Source: Chrysomallon squamiferum (taxonomy: Eukaryota > Mollusca > Gastropoda > Neomphalida > Peltospiridae). From it: a DNA stretch of 64,000 bases. Both the position numbers and the translations under genes were made by a program. The notes under the pieces are model-generated. The model searched no databases and was not told where the DNA came from. It saw only the letters and a program-made list of their open reading frames with translations. Positions 61,560 through 64,000 of this stretch are shown one piece after another. How positions within the stretch are numbered: the stretch's first letter is position 1; the number at the start of each line of letters is the position of its first letter. Where the stretch lies: assembly GCA_012295275.1 (NCBI GenBank), contig CM022665.1, positions 38,838,795 through 38,902,794 on the forward strand, written 5' to 3'.

Positions 61560-61998
61560 CAACAAAATTTATTAATTAGATTTATCGTTAGCTCACATTA
61601 TGTAAGATTTGATTCATGGGAAACTTTGATTGATTGGAAATTCATCAATTTGCTTTGATCTCCAAATTTATTAAAGATTGATGATAATTACTATTCCGCC
61701 CAACACCGCCTGAAAGGGAAACCACCTTTACTTTTCTCTCCGATTACGAATACATTACAAAATGCTTTCATCTGCTTTAAAAAAAACAAAACATACTAGA
61801 ATGTTGTTCTAACAAATAAATTATTTTATCTGTTTTCTTGGGGTTTCTTTTTGATTTTTTCACCTTATTCTAAAGGAATTATTATCATTATTTAAAATCT
61901 GTTATTTTTGTCATCATCTTGAAAGTGAAAGGTATGTTTATTCGTCAACAAGTTAAACTTAAGGTAGTGTTTGTTTTGTTCTACTGAAATAATCACAG
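61560..61998. other. Intergenic DNA between gene and inverted relic
   Basis: AT-rich with ordinary complexity. Upstream control sequences of the glycine-rich gene presumably lie here. On the plus strand AATAATCACAG at 61,988-61,998 resembles a splice acceptor for the relic. No other gene seen. Confidence 0.5.
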
Positions 61999-62009
61999 TT
62001 CACGACACT

Positions 62010-62520
62010 GAACAGATCCATATGGAAGCACCTTTCGAGCATCAGAAGGAAAGGGTAAATTCGATGAAGTATTTGAAGGAGTCCATGAACGTTCGCGTGA
62101 TGGATACGGTGATGGATTATGGAGGCGGATACGAACGATACGGAGAAAGATGTGAACACGGAGGTCACAACTCATTCTGAAAACGTCAAGAAATTTAGGT
62201 AATAGTTACTTTTTATTGGAATGTTTTCCTCTTTTTTTAGCATCAGTAACCAGAAATGTTTTCAGATTGTAAGTAGATTTTATTTGGTCAGTAAGCTTCA
62301 GGTTAAAAATTGTCAGTTACCGACTGATGAAAGATATTCGCCAGCATATACCAATGAAACGTTTATTTTAATTAGGATAATCACCATCAGTACATTTACC
62401 TAATGTGTTAACATCTTTTATATGTTTTCATTTCTTATAATATTCAGTACTTCATAAGTATGACAAACGACAACCCAGATATTCTGGAAAAAGTGACATG
62501 TGAATAAAACTGTTAATTGT
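62010..62520 (+). pseudogene. Decayed inverted copy of the glycine-rich gene
   Basis: Read on plus, 62,160-62,180 gives GGHNSF and stop, matching the GGYNSY and stop of the intact gene, and the bases after the stop (AAAACGTC) match its AAAAGGTG. Upstream, GATGGATACGGTGATGGA then TATGGAGGCGGATACG matches the gene's end but with one extra base at about 62,117-62,118. Further left GGAAAGGGTAAATTCGATGA and GTCCATGAACG align with gene text for GKGGWGG and GGHGG, with many GGN codons changed to GAN. A second match lies at 62,458-62,510: ACAAACGACAA, GATATTCTGG and AATAAA at 62,503-62,508 resemble the gene's exon 3. Signal peptide sequence is missing. Because the intron layout survives, this is a DNA-level inverted duplicate and not a retrocopy. 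Confidence 0.6.
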
Positions 62521-63910
62521 CGAGTTCTCTTCTCTTTTTTATCCTCTTTCCTCTTCTTACTTCTTTATCACGTTTTTCTAAGATAAATTTCGAATCAGCG
62601 ATTCTAAACTTCTGAAACACTTTCTAAAATTTGTATACAAAAAGAAAAAATTACAAAACTGACCTTAAAGCAGAAATTATTGTTTTAGGAATCGTACCTG
62701 CTATTGTGTTATTACTGAAAGAGGTTGTGCTGTGTATAATAGGTTATCGAAAGATATGAAAATGTGATACTTCAAAGGATACTGAAAGAAATTAAACAGA
62801 TCTTTTCGAAAAGGATTAACTGTTTTCAGGGCACATACCTCACGGTTTTCCTTTTGTTTCTCATGCACTTTTTCTGTCTTTCATGTCCTGGTTTTCGTTT
62901 AGATTTCTATTCATTATACAGCCGCTTCTAAAGACCGATGTATTTCCTATCAAATGCACATTGTACTCTAACAAGAAATTAAAAAAAAAAAATTAAAATA
63001 TGTAGTAGATTTTCTACATAAAGGAATGATTTGAACAAATCAATAAGTAGTCTGTGTTCGTACAAAGAAATATCGCCTTTATGTGGACATTAAACTGATG
63101 TAAAAACTTCAATATAAGTTAAAGTATAATAAGAAAACATAATTGCCGCTAATGCTGAGAAAATAAACTTATAACACATTATTATTTTTCGTTTGGTAAA
63201 TCCGATGTTTTGAAGATTTTAAAACTCAAACTTTGTAAGATTTCTAATTCCACAGGTATTTCTTTTAAATAGTTGTGAACTGCTGTTAAAATGTCTAAGA
63301 CTCTGGACCAAGACTGCGTGCATGAAACACACAATTTTGCAAAAAAGTAAATACAAACGAGGATACGACGTACAGAGGAACTTAACCTCAAATAGGTTTC
63401 AAATTTCGAGTTCTAGATCCTCACAGGCAAAACGATTAGACCTCCTTTGTATGCCAAAAGGTTGTTGCCACATTACATTCAAATAGGCCAGTTTCATTAT
63501 TAGCCAACATAATTTAATCAGAACAATATTGACGTTGCAAAATGTCCAAAGTGGTTCAGAATTTCGCATATGTCAGACGCAGTGACCAGAATGATATCAT
63601 ATTCAAGTATCGTTCATCATGCTCATGACAATTTTTGTTCCAACTTTGTCCTTAGGAAACCTGAATGGAATCATTGCGTAATAGAAGACCGTCTCTCTAA
63701 CTCACGATTTCAGATTCTTAATTAAACCTGTTCCTTTAGATTCTTATTCATATTTATTTATCAATTTTATTAGAAAACCATCAAACACATCAAACTCGTT
63801 CATCAGTTCAGCTTAGTTGCCATAATTTCTTTCAAAAGAGAAACAACAAAAGTAATAACAATAATAAGCCATTTTTACGAAAACCTTCATTTATTTCACA
63901 CTGTTTCAGA
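62521..63910. other. Non-coding, no gene recognised
   Basis: Ordinary-complexity AT-rich DNA without long simple repeats. A 69-codon minus frame at 63,182-63,391 has no recognisable motif. Other duplicated glycine-rich gene fragments were looked for and not seen. Confidence 0.5.
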
Positions 63911-64000
63911 CTGAAGATGTGGATATGTACATGTACGTATATTTCTCTAGCTATGTACGTACGTATTAATATATGTATGAATGTGTGTATGTATGTATGT
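63911..64000. repeat. Diverged duplicate with TATG microsatellite (right copy)
   Basis: GACTGAAGATGTGGAT, then CTCTAGCTATGTACG and TACGTATTAATATATG, passing into TATG tetramers at the window edge. It matches 60,290-60,395 in the same orientation at most positions. Confidence 0.85.

Overview
The window looks like nuclear DNA of a marine invertebrate animal. It is AT-rich and very gene-poor. It is crowded with microsatellites (CT, GT, TTA, TTTA, GATA/GACA, pentamers), poly(A)/poly(T) runs of 25-42 bases and long non-coding stretches. The one convincing gene has animal-type introns, a TATA box, a signal peptide and an AATAAA signal. A mollusc is plausible and a cephalopod such as an octopus is my best guess from genome texture. 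No gene here proves it.

Layout. (1) Bases 1 to about 15,441 are a tandem array of a roughly 2.45 kb unit. Six complete units lie between incomplete ones, and the array runs off the left edge. Each unit joins unique-looking sequence to internal GATA/GACA, TG, ATT and ACT/AGT microsatellites. The units differ by mosaic diagnostic changes and by microsatellite length. Low-complexity frames open on both strands of each unit are by-products of triplet repeats, not genes. (2) Bases 15,442 to about 60,560 contain no gene I can recognise. Simple repeats alternate with islands of more balanced, higher-complexity sequence. Some islands look like candidate regulatory or conserved non-coding DNA, but that cannot be shown without comparison. 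Weak items are a possible first exon at 41.07 kb, a possible zinc-finger relic at 50.59 kb, a degenerate tandem repeat of about 180 bp at 22 kb, a 43-bp direct duplication at 52 kb and inverted pentamer arrays at 29.5/30.2 kb. (3) Bases 60.56-61.56 kb hold the only well-supported gene, on the minus strand. It encodes a 150-residue secreted glycine/tyrosine-rich repeat protein. I can model three exons, with the coding sequence entirely in exon 2. (4) Bases 62.0-62.52 kb carry a decayed copy of that gene in the opposite orientation, matching its coding end and its 3' exon. The sequence just beyond the gene's 3' end reappears at 63.91-64.0 kb, so a further family member may lie to the right of the window.

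The window therefore combines a large satellite, a long gene desert and the edge of a small glycine-rich secreted-protein gene family that has expanded by local duplication, including at least one inverted copy.
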